Source: Pseudomonas sp. G.S.17 (GTDB lineage: Bacteria > Pseudomonadota > Gammaproteobacteria > Pseudomonadales > Pseudomonadaceae). Taken from it: a stretch of 64,000 nt of DNA. Each line of letters starts with the position of its first letter. The stretch's first letter is position 1. The position numbers were made by a program, and so were the translations under genes. The stretch is taken from positions 4,771,501 through 4,835,500 of the forward strand of contig NZ_CP151076.1 in the NCBI RefSeq assembly GCF_038096165.1, written 5' to 3'. Positions 10,301 through 19,072 of the stretch are shown here, piece by piece. Under the pieces are notes generated by a model that worked only from the letters and a program-made list of their open reading frames with translations, had not been told where the DNA came from and did no database searches.

Positions 10301-12364
10301 CACCTGTTGATCGGCGCTAAAGCGGTGCACCGCATCGCTCAGCAAGGCTGGCGAGCCCAGATTATCCACGTGCACCTGACGCAACACCCCATCATCTACC
10401 CCGGTGGTGCGCAGCAGTTGGCCAACTGTTTCATCGGTTAAAACGTCATGGCTGGCGTTCAGGCGCTTGAATGCGAAGGTTTCGTCCCAGCCCATGGGGT
10501 TTTCGCCTTCAAAACGCCAGGCCCCTGCGCCGTTGTGCTCAAGCACTGGCGAGTGCGATTGGAGATCGTCGGGATGTTGGACGCGCCACTTGTTCAAGGC
10601 GGTGTCGAACTCCACGCGAAAAAGCTCTCCAGCCAGGGGCAGCCAGGTTTTGCCGTCGACCTTGATCAATCCCTGGGCGTCGGCGGCCGCCCGGGAAGGC
10701 AGCACGACTTTCTGCCGGAACCGGGCGAGATCGGGCTTCCACAACCGCGTCAGGCCGTTGGGCAGTTTGACCGCAGTCAGGCTTTCGACGAATGACGAGG
10801 GCAGCACGCGCGGCGCAACATGCACCGCCGCGCCCAGCACCGCCATAGCCGCGAGGTTTTCACCGATGTCGAACACGTGGTTCAGGGCTTCCTCGGTTTC
10901 ACCGTGGGTCCAGTCCTCCACAGCCACAAACGCTTCGTGCAGCAATTGGCCCACCGCAACCACGGCCAGCATCGCGCCCAGAACCGGCACGAAAAAACCC
11001 GCCACCATCAGCAAGTCCATGCCCGCCGACTCGAAGGCGTTCCAGCGCTTGAGGCGGCTTTTGCGATCTTCATCACGGGTGGGCACGGCAACGATCCGCG
11101 AATCCGCGTAGGTCTTGGTCAGCAGATGGTCGTAAAGCGCCTCGAACGGCGGCTTGTCGATTGCGCGTTTTTGCAGATACAGCTCGGCGTTGGCGTCGAA
11201 CTTTGGCGCCAGCAGGCTCTCGTCACCCGGTAGCGGTCGCAGCGGGGTCAGCCGTTCATTGAGCTTGTGGAAAAAAACATGGCTCTGCTCGAGGCTGACG
11301 AAACGCTGGAAGTATTCCTGGTACTTCATATTGAAAAGCTTGCGACACATAACTTCGGTGAATGCCTCGAAGGAAGCGTACTCCTTCAAGGGCGTTTCAG
11401 GATCACCGGGCAGGTAGACCACGCACGGCAAGTCATCACCGGGCTGATCAGCCTCGATCAGCAGCGCGCCATACAACGTGCTGCCGGGAAACGCGTAGGT
11501 ATCGAGCATGTGCAACTGACGATAGCGCACCGGCCTGCCGTGCCAGCGCGGTTTGCCGTCGGGCTTGACCAGTTCCAGCAGCAATTGATAGCTGTCGGCG
11601 CTGATGTGTTCTTTCATGCGAGCGATGTGCGCCAACACCTCGACGGCATCGCGTTCGCTGCGCATGAAGGCGTCGGCCACCGCCTGTGCTGCCGAGCCCG
11701 GCGCTTGCCCCTGAGGCGTGACGGGCTTGAACACGCTGTCCAGATGCATCTGATATCGCGCCCCCAGATCCAGCGTGCGGCTCAGCCCGGCGAACTGCTC
11801 GGGCTTGATGTCCAGCGTGCCGTCATAGCGATAGCGAAAGCGCGGAACATCAGGCAGCAGGCCGGAGCCATAAATCAGTTCAACCTGCAAACCTTCAGCC
11901 GGCAACAGCGCGGCACCTTGCCCAAGGCCACCTTCGACGCTCTCGCTGGCTTCGAAATTTTGCAACGCGGCGTGCAGCAGCGTCTGTTTCACTGGCTTGA
12001 GCGTTTGAACCAGAAGCAAAGTGGTGACCTCCATGGTCACCAACTGATTGGCTGTTACATCCAGTCGCAGCTTGAAACGGTCGAGCAACGCTTGCTCCAG
12101 CAAAGGCGTGGCAAAGTTTTCGATCGACACAAGGCGCGACCGGATCGGTTCCAGGGTACGTCGAGAAGACTCATTTTTGAGCTGGCTCAGGCGCAGCGCC
12201 TCGCGCAATGCCTTGGACGCACTGATGTACCAGGCTGGCAGGCTTTTCTTGAGAAACTCGAGATTGGTGTGCCCCGCCTCAAAAGGCGAGGCACCAAAAT
12301 GCTCACCGGCGCTGGACGCTGGCGGGGATTGTGCCAAAGGCGAGTGGGCGGATTCTGTTGACAT
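7388..12364 (-). CDS. Giant LRR / NEL-type E3 ubiquitin ligase-like protein B (1658 aa)
   Basis: This is a paralogue of the 563-5641 protein with the same order of parts: a dermonecrotic-toxin-like N-terminal region, a conserved block with GAWRFEGENPMGWDE, a second block with GYPMSGRLRGLF and SPELAVKNLYP, leucine-rich repeats at about residues 1170-1335 (SLRDNNLTTVP, LSLAENPLV, YLDLRHNRI), and a C-terminal NEL domain. The likely catalytic Cys is C1450 in HPVTCGDGVAIVF. A hydrophobic stretch LLMVAGFFVPVLGAMLAVVA near residue 450 could insert in a membrane. I start at the ATG at 12364 rather than the GTG one codon earlier, because the AGG-to-ATG spacing then equals that of the third paralogue. 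No signal peptide or secretion partner is visible. Confidence 0.85.
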   Translation of the reverse strand: MSTESAHSPLAQSPPASSAGEHFGASPFEAGHTNLEFLKKSLPAWYISASKALREALRLSQLKNESSRRTLEPIRSRLVSIENFATPLLEQALLDRFKLRLDVTANQLVTMEVTTLLLVQTLKPVKQTLLHAALQNFEASESVEGGLGQGAALLPAEGLQVELIYGSGLLPDVPRFRYRYDGTLDIKPEQFAGLSRTLDLGARYQMHLDSVFKPVTPQGQAPGSAAQAVADAFMRSERDAVEVLAHIARMKEHISADSYQLLLELVKPDGKPRWHGRPVRYRQLHMLDTYAFPGSTLYGALLIEADQPGDDLPCVVYLPGDPETPLKEYASFEAFTEVMCRKLFNMKYQEYFQRFVSLEQSHVFFHKLNERLTPLRPLPGDESLLAPKFDANAELYLQKRAIDKPPFEALYDHLLTKTYADSRIVAVPTRDEDRKSRLKRWNAFESAGMDLLMVAGFFVPVLGAMLAVVAVGQLLHEAFVAVEDWTHGETEEALNHVFDIGENLAAMAVLGAAVHVAPRVLPSSFVESLTAVKLPNGLTRLWKPDLARFRQKVVLPSRAAADAQGLIKVDGKTWLPLAGELFRVEFDTALNKWRVQHPDDLQSHSPVLEHNGAGAWRFEGENPMGWDETFAFKRLNASHDVLTDETVGQLLRTTGVDDGVLRQVHVDNLGSPALLSDAVHRFSADQQVQAFIAKVATEPDRVTAPHIEPFLKLLTSMPRWPEKVALRLLDEQGAVLETWNAHSGVHSVIHATYTPGSMTTLLEAVLDGLSSQEAETLLGERIDAKEEKVLGLARLFSEQAQASSGRVRDDIHALQSVSSDPLVRLIRRDFPALPEVVCRELLGTAMPAQQTRMLSARRVPLPIAEEAREYLQQLRLNRANEGFFLHTADNPDTVTAGFKLLPGLSGWPAGMAVEMRNATFTGTLLDSVGDISNADVRSILTRTETGYQAFDSHGNALGQAGQSFFTALLDALPHPVLRDIGFPDGVGEQMLRARLGDLAVQQRESVARMLGMQAIKPGFKWPQRLADGRTGYPMSGRLRGLFRRMGIGSSSYSPELAVKNLYPTFTEDETRSFLDRLKARYAGPAEQFQAFVRGRLDGLAVEYKTLEQQLEQWSESRHIPANTRDARRVAAFRLRNCWRHTGDRVYMENSVDFAYKLVLNDLPIGELPPLSGNWSHVGALELKRLSLHAAEIDAFLAHFKGAFWVSLRDNNLTTVPVAVTQMTHLERLSLAENPLVLDESSALRLNGCTELRALDLGDCPVGDQLHRLRPFFLLRSLNLRAADIETLPAWIWRCARLRYLDLRHNRIAELNEVTLRNLVQPGLEAQLHDNPLNEPSLTRARRLLTGEELRRMGIDAARTHIDEPLPPVTLWLTGIPAGELQGRLLKWSDLEAEPDAAEFFRVLNELRASADFATDRAMLTRRVWALVDVASETTELREELFEMAAHPVTCGDGVAIVFSNLETHAQVFRIKTTVSADDQPERVFRLVRGLERLDEVEKHALRLITLRRSAEVSVDEAEIRLAFRVGLARTLDLPNQPEGMLYNRLAGVTQEMLDDVYAQILGKESTPQFLQALIAREFWMTFLEQRYAQDFEPLKAFFQDRMGALDNNRSDLTDEHYLAQIDTIQRERSEALDALACKLSLDIQVAVVREELAGLSTD

Positions 12365-12375
12365 CACAAATACCT

Positions 12376-12440
12376 TGAATGACTCGAAAGGAAGTCATTC
12401 ACGGTATTTATCTGGCAGAGGTGTGTGACATAACAGGCTA
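12376..12440 (-). promoter_or_regulatory. Conserved leader with inverted repeat upstream of NEL gene B
   Basis: A perfect 9-base inverted repeat (TGAATGACT at 12376-12384, AGTCATTCA at 12393-12401) with an 8-base spacer lies 12 bases before the start codon. Beyond it are CACGGTATTTATC and, 25 bases further, GTGACATA (12425-12432). The same elements at the same spacing precede the third NEL gene, and the two outer blocks precede the first. The hairpin could affect translation, or the repeat could be a protein binding site; sequence alone does not decide. Confidence 0.55.
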
Positions 12441-12499
12441 CCGCATGGCGACATTCAGCCGTTTAACCGACGCAGAATGACGCCACGCAGTGGTGCGAT

Positions 12500-15400
12500 T
12501 CACTCTAAACGGGTCGAAGGACCAGCAATCACACTTTCCCGGGGCGCTATATGCCGGGCGATATCCTGGGTCAACTGCTCGGCATCGGCCGCGACTGCCA
12601 ACTCGCGCTCGCGCTGAATGGCGCTGACCTGGTCCAGGTACTCACCGTCCGAAAGCTCGCTGCGGCGGTCATGCAACGCATCAAGACGCTCGTAAAACGG
12701 CGCGTTGAGGGTCTCGAATCGCTGACTGAAACGCTTCTCGAGAAATTGCTTCCAGAAGTCGCGCTGGACCATTGATTGGATGAAAGTCAACCCGCCTTCC
12801 CGAGCCAATACTCGCACCTCGGCAGCCGCCAACATGGGTCTGGATACCCCCGAGACGGCTAAAAACATCATGCTGCGTACTTGCTCGGGCAATTCCAGTC
12901 GCTGCTCGAGCCCGGTTCGAAATGCCATCCGTACCTCGACGTGATCCACGGTTTCGCCAAGCAGCTCCCTGGTCCTGATGTTCTCCAGCGCAATTTTTTC
13001 AATCTCGTCCAGACGCGCCAAGCCTCTGACCAGCTTGAACATTCTGGCGGGATGTTCGGCAACTCTGGGCGAGGCCATGATAGTGAAGATCCGCACATGC
13101 AGTTCCAGATCGCTGAACACCATCGCCACACCATCGGAACAGGTCTGCGGATGCGTCGCCAGGCTATAGACCTCCTCGCGCAACGCCCGGTTGTCCGCGA
13201 TAACGTCGAGTAATGCCCACACCCGCAGGCTCAAGGCCCGTTGATAATGAGCAAAATCGGAGCTGTGGGTCAGGTCATGTAAAACCCGGAAGAAATCTTC
13301 GGAATTGGGCTCCGCTTCCAGATCCTCCCAGCGCCCGATTCTGGCCTGTTTGTCAGCAACGGCGACATTCTCCATCCAGCCTGCATCCGCCCCGGCTGGT
13401 TGTTCGGCATGGACGCGCGCGTCACTGATGCCCATGCGCGCTCGGGCAGTTTCGCTGAGCAGAACCGAGGCGCGCAGCAGGCTGTCCTCGGCAAGCGGGT
13501 TATCATGCAGCTGCACCCTCGCATAGGCACGGCTCAGGTTCGCCAGATGGGTATCAGAAAGATCGACGATCTGGTTGTCGCGCAAATCCGCACTGCGCAA
13601 CAGCCGGCAATCCCACAACCCGCTCGGCAAGGCATCGATGCCGGTGGAACGCAGGCCCAGGGTCGTGAGTGCGGTCAACGGACGCAGATCCAGTTGCGAT
13701 CCAACAGGGCAGTTGTCCAGATGCAGGGTCTTGAGCGAGGTCAGGTTGCTCAGGTGATGCACAGAGGCTTCGTCCACTACCAGAGGATTGTCGCGCAAGG
13801 ACAGTTTCTGAAGGTTGCCCTGTTGCGCCAGCGCGGCGGGCACGGCCGTGAGTTCGTTGCTGTCGAGTTCCAGGCGGTGCAGGTTCTTGAACGGTTTGAG
13901 CAACCGTTGCGCCTGCGTCGTGGTCAGTCCCAGGCGTTCGGCCCGTAATACGCCGATGTGGTCGAAACTGGCCGGCAACTCCGGAAGGCCGGCAACGTTC
14001 AGGTCGCTCAGATCAAGCTCGTAACCGATGAACTCGCCCATACCGTTGTAGCGCCGCATGCCCATTTTTTTCCAGCCCAGTTTCAGCCGGATGGCGACCG
14101 CGGCCCTGGCTTCATAAGTGGACTCCGAAACAGCGGAGCCGTTGCCTGGCGCGGTTCTGTCGCTGCCCAGCCAGGCATCCAGTTTCTTTTCCAGGGTTTT
14201 GTATTCTCGTCCCAGGAGTTTCAGCCGCGCCTTGGCGAAGGCGTTGAAGCCCCAGGGCTCGCCGGTGTACCCCGAACGCATCTGATTGAGGAACGCCTGC
14301 ACTTCGTCATCAATGAACCCAGGATAGAGCGCCTTGATCGCCAGCTCCGGCGAATAGTCATGAGCGCCCATCCCAAGCATTTTGAACATGCCGCGCATAC
14401 GTCCACTCATGGGATAACCCACACGCCCATCGGCCAAACGATACGGCCAGATGAAGCCCGGTTTGATGGGCCGCATCTTTAACAGGCGTGCGACCTCGCT
14501 GCGCCGGCTGGCAGCGTAATCGCCTAGCAAGACCCGCAAGTCGCGCTCGTCAGGCACCGCTGGCAGGCCGATATCCCGGCGCACCGAATCAGGCAAGGCC
14601 TGTAACAAAGCCTCAAAGAAAGTCTGGTCGGAACCGCCGATCCGGTTGTTGTCGCTTCGGAAGGTTTGATACCCCGCATCCGTCCTGACCAGCACCTGAT
14701 GAATCTGCGCGCTCTGGCTATCGCCAAGTATGTCGAGTTGCTCACCCTCGAGAGTGGCATCGCGCAGTTCAATAGCAAGGTCGGCGGGCCAGCCCGGCAA
14801 ACCCGGCAACAGGCCAAATCCCACCTTGAAGGTGTCCGGATCATGGGTCACCGCGCGGTAAAACCCCTCGTTCACCCGATTCAGGCGCAGCTGCTGCTGA
14901 TACTCCCGAGCCTGTTCGGCGACCGGCAACGGGATGCGTTTGGTCGCGGCCAGGCGCTGCCGCTGTGCCGGGTTGGCAGCGTCCAGCAGCTCCCGGGCGA
15001 CGGCGTTCGGCATGTCGGGAAAGTCCCGGCGAATCAACTTGATCAACGGATCATCGAGGGGTTGGTCCAACGCGAAAAGCTCATCAAGCAGCTGGCCTCT
15101 ATGGGCCTGAGCCAGTTCGGACAGGTTGCGGGCCAGGCGCGAAATCTGCGCCTGGCTGCCTTCGACCTCTTCACCCAGCAAACTGGCGACTTCGTCCGGG
15201 AGCACGCCTTTGAGCACAGCGTCGAGCAAGGCTGCCATCCCGCCCGGTTTGTAAGTGACCTGAATCACCGACGTGGACTTGCTGCTGATGTTCCAGCTTT
15301 CGAGCGCCGCGCCTTGTCCATCCAGCAGGCGCAAACCTCGGAGGGAGGGCCAGCGCCGCGTAGACGTGAGCACTTTCAGAAAGGGTTCGATGCGTGCCGT

Positions 15401-17503
15401 ATTGACCTGATCCAGGTCGCTGCCATTCATCAACGTGATGAAGTCTTCCACTTGCTGCTCGATGCCGAAGCGCTGCAGGGTCACGCTCAGCAACGCAGGC
15501 GCCGGCAAATTATCCACATGCACCTGACGCAACAGCGCCTCGTCGGCACCAGTAGCGCGCAGCGCTCGCCGCAAGGTTTCATCGGCAAGGGTTTCATGGG
15601 TTGCGCTCAGGCGTTTCAATGCAAGGATTTCGTCCCAACCCATGGGGTTCTCACCTTCGAACCGCCAGGCTCCTTTGCCGTTGTGCTCAAGCACCGGCGA
15701 ATGCGATTGAAGATCGCTGGGATGCTGGACGCGCCACTTGTTCAAGGCGGTATCGAACTCCACGCGATAAAGCTCTCCAGCCAGGGGCAGCCAGGTTTTG
15801 CCGTCGACCTTGATCAATCCCTGGGCGTCGGCGGCCGCCCGGGAAGGCAGCACGACTTTCTGCCGGAACCGGGCGAGATCGGGTCTCCACAACCGCGTCA
15901 GGCCGTTGGGCAGTTTGACCGCAGTCAGGCTTTCGACGAATGACGAGGGCAGCACGCGCGGCGCAACATGCACCGCCGCGCCCAGCACCACCATCGCCGC
16001 GAGGTTTTCACCGATGTCGAACACGTGATTCAGGGCTTCCTCGGTTTCACCGTGGGTCCAGTCCTCCACCGCAACGAAGGCTTCGTGCAGCAGTTGACCG
16101 ACGGCAATCACGGCCAGCATCGCGCCCAGGACCGGGACGAAAAAACCCGCCACCATCAGCAAGTCCATGCCCGCCGACTCGAAGGCGTTCCAGCGCTTGA
16201 GGCGGCTTTTGCGATCTTCGTCACGGGTGGGCACGGCAACGATCCGCGAATCCGCGTAGGTCTTGGTCAGCAGATGGTCGTAAAGCGCCTCGAACGGCGG
16301 CTTGTCGATTGCGCGCTTTTCCAGATACACGTCGAACTTTGGCGCCAGCGAGTTCTCGTCACCCGGTATCGGACGCAGCGGGGTCAGCCGTTCATTGAGC
16401 TTGTGGAAAAAAACATGGCTCTGCTCGAGGCTGACGAAACGCTGGAAGTATTCCTGATACTTCATGTTGAAAAACTTGCGACGCATCACGTCGGTGAATG
16501 CGGCAAACGATGCATATTCCTTCAAGGGCGTTTCGGGATCACCGGGCAGGTAGACCACGCACGGCAAGTCATCAGCGGGCTGGTCGGGCTCAATCAGCAA
16601 CGCACCGTATAACGTGCTGCCGGGAAACGCATAGGTATCAAGCATGTGCAACTGGCGATAGCGCACCGGGCTGCCGTGCCAGCGCGGGTTGCCCTCGGGC
16701 TTGAGCACTTCGAGCAGCAAATTATGGGTGTCGGCGGTGAGGTGATATTTCATACGCGCCGTATGCACCAGCACCTCAAACGCATCACGCTCGCTGGTCA
16801 TGAACGCGTCCGCCACTGCCTGTGCTGCCGAGCCCGGCGCTTGCCCCTGAGGCGTGACGGGCTTGAACACGCTGTCCAGATGCATCTGATATCGCGCCCC
16901 CAGATCCAGCGTGCGACTCAGCTCGACAAACTGTTCGGGCTTGATGTCCAGCGTGCCGTTATAGCGATAGCGAAAGCGCGGAACATCGGGCAGCAGGCCG
17001 GAGCCATAAATCAGTTCAACCTGCAAACCTTCAGCAGGCAACAGCGCGGCACCTTGCCCAAGGCCACCTTCGACGCTCTCGCTGGCTTCGAAATTTTGCA
17101 AGGCGGCGTGCAGCAGCGTCTGTTTCACCGGCGTCCGCGTCTCCAGCAGCAGTAGACTCTTGACCTCCATGGTCACCAACTGATTGGCCATCACGTCCAG
17201 TCGCAGCTTGAAGCGATCAAACAAGGCCTGTTCCAGCAATGGCGTGGCGAAGGTCTGGATCGGCATGAGCCGGTTGCGTATCGGCTCCAGGGCGCGGCAG
17301 GAGCGCTGGCTCTTCAACTGACTCTCGCGCAATGCCTCGCGCATGGGTTTTGATGAGTTTCGGTACCACTCCGGGAGAGTGGCTTTGAGGAACTCGAGAT
17401 TGGCGTGGTCCGTGCCGAATGGCGCAGAACCGTCAGCCTCGACAGAGTCTGCCGGGGCTGAGAGGATTTCGGGGTTGTCGCTGAGGGTAGGTGTCGCAGA
17501 CAT
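12500..17503 (-). CDS. Giant LRR / NEL-type E3 ubiquitin ligase-like protein C (1667 aa)
   Basis: This third paralogue has the same architecture. Its N-terminal third is nearly identical to protein B over long patches (for example the stretch from ALQNFEASESVEGG to the GAWRFEGENPMGWDE block), while the central part, repeats and NEL domain are clearly diverged. Leucine-rich repeats lie at about residues 1180-1335 (LELDSNELTAVP, LSLRDNPLVV, SADLRDNQIV). The NEL Cys is C1455 in HPQTCSDGVAMVF, so the middle residue of the Cys-x-Asp motif is Ser rather than Gly. The hydrophobic segment LLMVAGFFVPVLGAMLAVIA is present. The ATG at 17503 has AGG 8 bases upstream. Host ubiquitination is the family role; for this organism target, route of export and timing are inference. 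Confidence 0.85.
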   Translation of the reverse strand: MSATPTLSDNPEILSAPADSVEADGSAPFGTDHANLEFLKATLPEWYRNSSKPMREALRESQLKSQRSCRALEPIRNRLMPIQTFATPLLEQALFDRFKLRLDVMANQLVTMEVKSLLLLETRTPVKQTLLHAALQNFEASESVEGGLGQGAALLPAEGLQVELIYGSGLLPDVPRFRYRYNGTLDIKPEQFVELSRTLDLGARYQMHLDSVFKPVTPQGQAPGSAAQAVADAFMTSERDAFEVLVHTARMKYHLTADTHNLLLEVLKPEGNPRWHGSPVRYRQLHMLDTYAFPGSTLYGALLIEPDQPADDLPCVVYLPGDPETPLKEYASFAAFTDVMRRKFFNMKYQEYFQRFVSLEQSHVFFHKLNERLTPLRPIPGDENSLAPKFDVYLEKRAIDKPPFEALYDHLLTKTYADSRIVAVPTRDEDRKSRLKRWNAFESAGMDLLMVAGFFVPVLGAMLAVIAVGQLLHEAFVAVEDWTHGETEEALNHVFDIGENLAAMVVLGAAVHVAPRVLPSSFVESLTAVKLPNGLTRLWRPDLARFRQKVVLPSRAAADAQGLIKVDGKTWLPLAGELYRVEFDTALNKWRVQHPSDLQSHSPVLEHNGKGAWRFEGENPMGWDEILALKRLSATHETLADETLRRALRATGADEALLRQVHVDNLPAPALLSVTLQRFGIEQQVEDFITLMNGSDLDQVNTARIEPFLKVLTSTRRWPSLRGLRLLDGQGAALESWNISSKSTSVIQVTYKPGGMAALLDAVLKGVLPDEVASLLGEEVEGSQAQISRLARNLSELAQAHRGQLLDELFALDQPLDDPLIKLIRRDFPDMPNAVARELLDAANPAQRQRLAATKRIPLPVAEQAREYQQQLRLNRVNEGFYRAVTHDPDTFKVGFGLLPGLPGWPADLAIELRDATLEGEQLDILGDSQSAQIHQVLVRTDAGYQTFRSDNNRIGGSDQTFFEALLQALPDSVRRDIGLPAVPDERDLRVLLGDYAASRRSEVARLLKMRPIKPGFIWPYRLADGRVGYPMSGRMRGMFKMLGMGAHDYSPELAIKALYPGFIDDEVQAFLNQMRSGYTGEPWGFNAFAKARLKLLGREYKTLEKKLDAWLGSDRTAPGNGSAVSESTYEARAAVAIRLKLGWKKMGMRRYNGMGEFIGYELDLSDLNVAGLPELPASFDHIGVLRAERLGLTTTQAQRLLKPFKNLHRLELDSNELTAVPAALAQQGNLQKLSLRDNPLVVDEASVHHLSNLTSLKTLHLDNCPVGSQLDLRPLTALTTLGLRSTGIDALPSGLWDCRLLRSADLRDNQIVDLSDTHLANLSRAYARVQLHDNPLAEDSLLRASVLLSETARARMGISDARVHAEQPAGADAGWMENVAVADKQARIGRWEDLEAEPNSEDFFRVLHDLTHSSDFAHYQRALSLRVWALLDVIADNRALREEVYSLATHPQTCSDGVAMVFSDLELHVRIFTIMASPRVAEHPARMFKLVRGLARLDEIEKIALENIRTRELLGETVDHVEVRMAFRTGLEQRLELPEQVRSMMFLAVSGVSRPMLAAAEVRVLAREGGLTFIQSMVQRDFWKQFLEKRFSQRFETLNAPFYERLDALHDRRSELSDGEYLDQVSAIQRERELAVAADAEQLTQDIARHIAPRESVIAGPSTRLE

Positions 17504-17514
17504 CGGTAAATCCT

Positions 17515-17585
17515 TGAATGACTCACAATGAAGTCATTCACGGTATTTATCCGACACACAAAAGTGACATACCCGGCTAATACCC
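17515..17585 (-). promoter_or_regulatory. Conserved leader with inverted repeat upstream of NEL gene C
   Basis: The inverted repeat TGAATGACT (17515-17523) / AGTCATTCA (17532-17540) is the same as before gene B, with the spacer changed in sequence (CACAATGA) but kept at 8 bases, which suggests the arms are what matters. CACGGTATTTATCCG and GTGACATACCCGG (from 17564) follow at the same spacing as before gene B. I could not fit a standard sigma-70 promoter with 16-18 base spacing to these blocks. Confidence 0.55.
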
Positions 17586-17626
17586 GGGCAAGACGCAGAC
17601 GCGCCGTCCTGTTGCCTGCCTTGCGA

Positions 17627-18748
17627 TCAACGCTTGCGCAGGATTACGCTGCCAATGGAATAACCGGCACCGAATGAACTGAGCACACCCAGCGCGCCTT
17701 TGGGCAAGTCGTCCTGATAGCTGTGAAAGGCAATCACGGAACCCGCCGAGCTGGTATTGGCGTAGGTATCGAGAATCACCGGCGCTTCTACAATGGTCGC
17801 TTCACGGCCCAGCAGCTTCTTGACGATCAGGTGGTTCATGCTCAGGTTCGCCTGATGCAGCCAGAAGCGCTGCACGTCGCTGGCAATCAAACCGTTATCA
17901 GCAAGATGGGTGCCCACCAGCTCGGCCACCATCGGACAGACTTCGCGGAAGACCTTGCGGCCTTCCTGAACGAACAGTTTGTCCGCCGAATCCGCACCTT
18001 CGTCGGCGGTACGATTGAGGAAGCCGAAATTGTTGCGAATGTTGTTGGAAAACGAAGTCAGCAGTTTGCTGCTGACGATATCGAACTGATACGCCGAAGT
18101 GGCCAGATCAGCACGCTCCACCACCACGGCAGTCGCGCCGTCACCAAAAATGAAATGGCTGTCACGATCGCGGAAATTCAAATGCGCGGTGCAGATTTCC
18201 GGACTGATCACCAGCACGGCACGCGCCTGACCCAGTTGCACGCTATTGCTCGCAGCCTGAATGCCGAAGGTCGCGGAAGAACAGGCAACGTTCATGTCGT
18301 AGCCAAAACCCTGAACGCCCAATGCCGCCTGAATCTCGATGGAAATGGCCGGATAGGCGCGTTGCAGATTGGAACAGGCGACGATCACACCGTCGATATC
18401 AGCAGCGGTCTTGCCGGCGCGCTGCAAGGCTTGATTGGCAGCGGCGACGCCCATTTCACAGAGGATCGACCACTCTTCGTTAGAGCGCTCGGGCAGACGC
18501 GGCTTCATGCGCTGCGGATCCAGAATGCCGGCCTTGTCCATCACGAAACGGCTTTTGATGCCGGACGCTTTTTCGATGAAGGCCGCATTGGATTCGGTCA
18601 GGGCCTGCACTTCGCCGCGCTCGATGGCGTAGGCGTTTTCGCTGTTGAACTGCGCCACGTAAGTGTTGAAAGACTGCACCAGCTCTTCGTTGGAAATGCT
18701 GTTGGCCGGGGTGTACAAGCCTGTGCCGCTGATGACGACATTGTGCAC
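17627..18748 (-). CDS. Beta-ketoacyl-ACP synthase III, FabH-like (373 aa)
   Basis: The sequence has the thiolase-fold KAS III triad: Cys in NVACSSATFG, His in WLHQANLSMNHL and Asn in TYANTSSAGSV. The glycine-rich ending SSFGAGYSIGSVILRKR is also typical. It is longer than E. coli FabH (about 317 residues) and resembles the PA3286 type of P. aeruginosa, which is known to take medium-chain acyl-CoA from beta-oxidation and condense it with malonyl-ACP. I chose the GTG at 18748 (MHNVVISGTGLYTPAN) because GAGGAA precedes it by a few bases; the longer reading adds eight residues without a better ribosome binding site. Neighbouring fadD genes and phaJ1 make a role in recycling fatty acids into synthesis plausible. 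Confidence 0.85.
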   Translation of the reverse strand: MHNVVISGTGLYTPANSISNEELVQSFNTYVAQFNSENAYAIERGEVQALTESNAAFIEKASGIKSRFVMDKAGILDPQRMKPRLPERSNEEWSILCEMGVAAANQALQRAGKTAADIDGVIVACSNLQRAYPAISIEIQAALGVQGFGYDMNVACSSATFGIQAASNSVQLGQARAVLVISPEICTAHLNFRDRDSHFIFGDGATAVVVERADLATSAYQFDIVSSKLLTSFSNNIRNNFGFLNRTADEGADSADKLFVQEGRKVFREVCPMVAELVGTHLADNGLIASDVQRFWLHQANLSMNHLIVKKLLGREATIVEAPVILDTYANTSSAGSVIAFHSYQDDLPKGALGVLSSFGAGYSIGSVILRKR

Positions 18749-18966
18749 GGTCGTTCCTCTCTTATTGATCAACGCAGGTAGCGACCTGCTCGAGCACGGC
18801 GGGTTGGCTCACTCATGGAACCAACGTACCAATGCCTACATATAATAACTGCCGAAGGCGCAAGAAAATCCGGGCAACGCATCGGGCTCAAGTCGCGAAG
18901 TGTGCCATAACTGCCGGCTTTTGGCGCTATCCGGGCGGGTGATAAGGCATCACAACGACTTATCAC

Positions 18967-19060
18967 GTGTGGGAGCAAGCTTGCTTGCGAAGGCAATGTC
19001 TCAGCCTCGGAAAATGTGCCGGGTGTACTGGCCTATTCGCGAGCAAGCTCGCTCCCACAC
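18967..19060. repeat. REP doublet, GTGGGAGC family, in the fabH-hrpA gap
   Basis: Two inverted copies of the GTGGGAGCAAGCTTGCTTGCGA unit type face each other: one arm at 18967-18993 and its mirror TTCGCGAGCAAGCTCGCTCC at about 19036-19060. Each copy is itself an imperfect palindrome. This is the common REPIN arrangement of fluorescent pseudomonads. The 324-base gap 18749-19072 holds this element, the start region of the fabH-like gene, and nothing else I could recognise. Confidence 0.8.
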
Positions 19061-19072
19061 AGACTGCACAAG

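Noticed and set aside
563..17503. T6SS Rhs/polymorphic toxin or Tc toxin interpretation of the giant genes
   Set aside because: No Rhs/YD repeats, PAAR or VgrG domain, immunity gene or Tc partner is visible; the LRR-NEL ending gives a better explanation.
563..17626. Prophage or integrative element carrying the NEL array
   Set aside because: No integrase, transposase, tRNA or attachment-site repeat was found at either edge within the window.
18967..19060. Repeated palindromic units as a possible CRISPR array
   Set aside because: Only two inverted copies occur per site, the units are self-complementary REP elements, and there are no regular spacers or cas genes.
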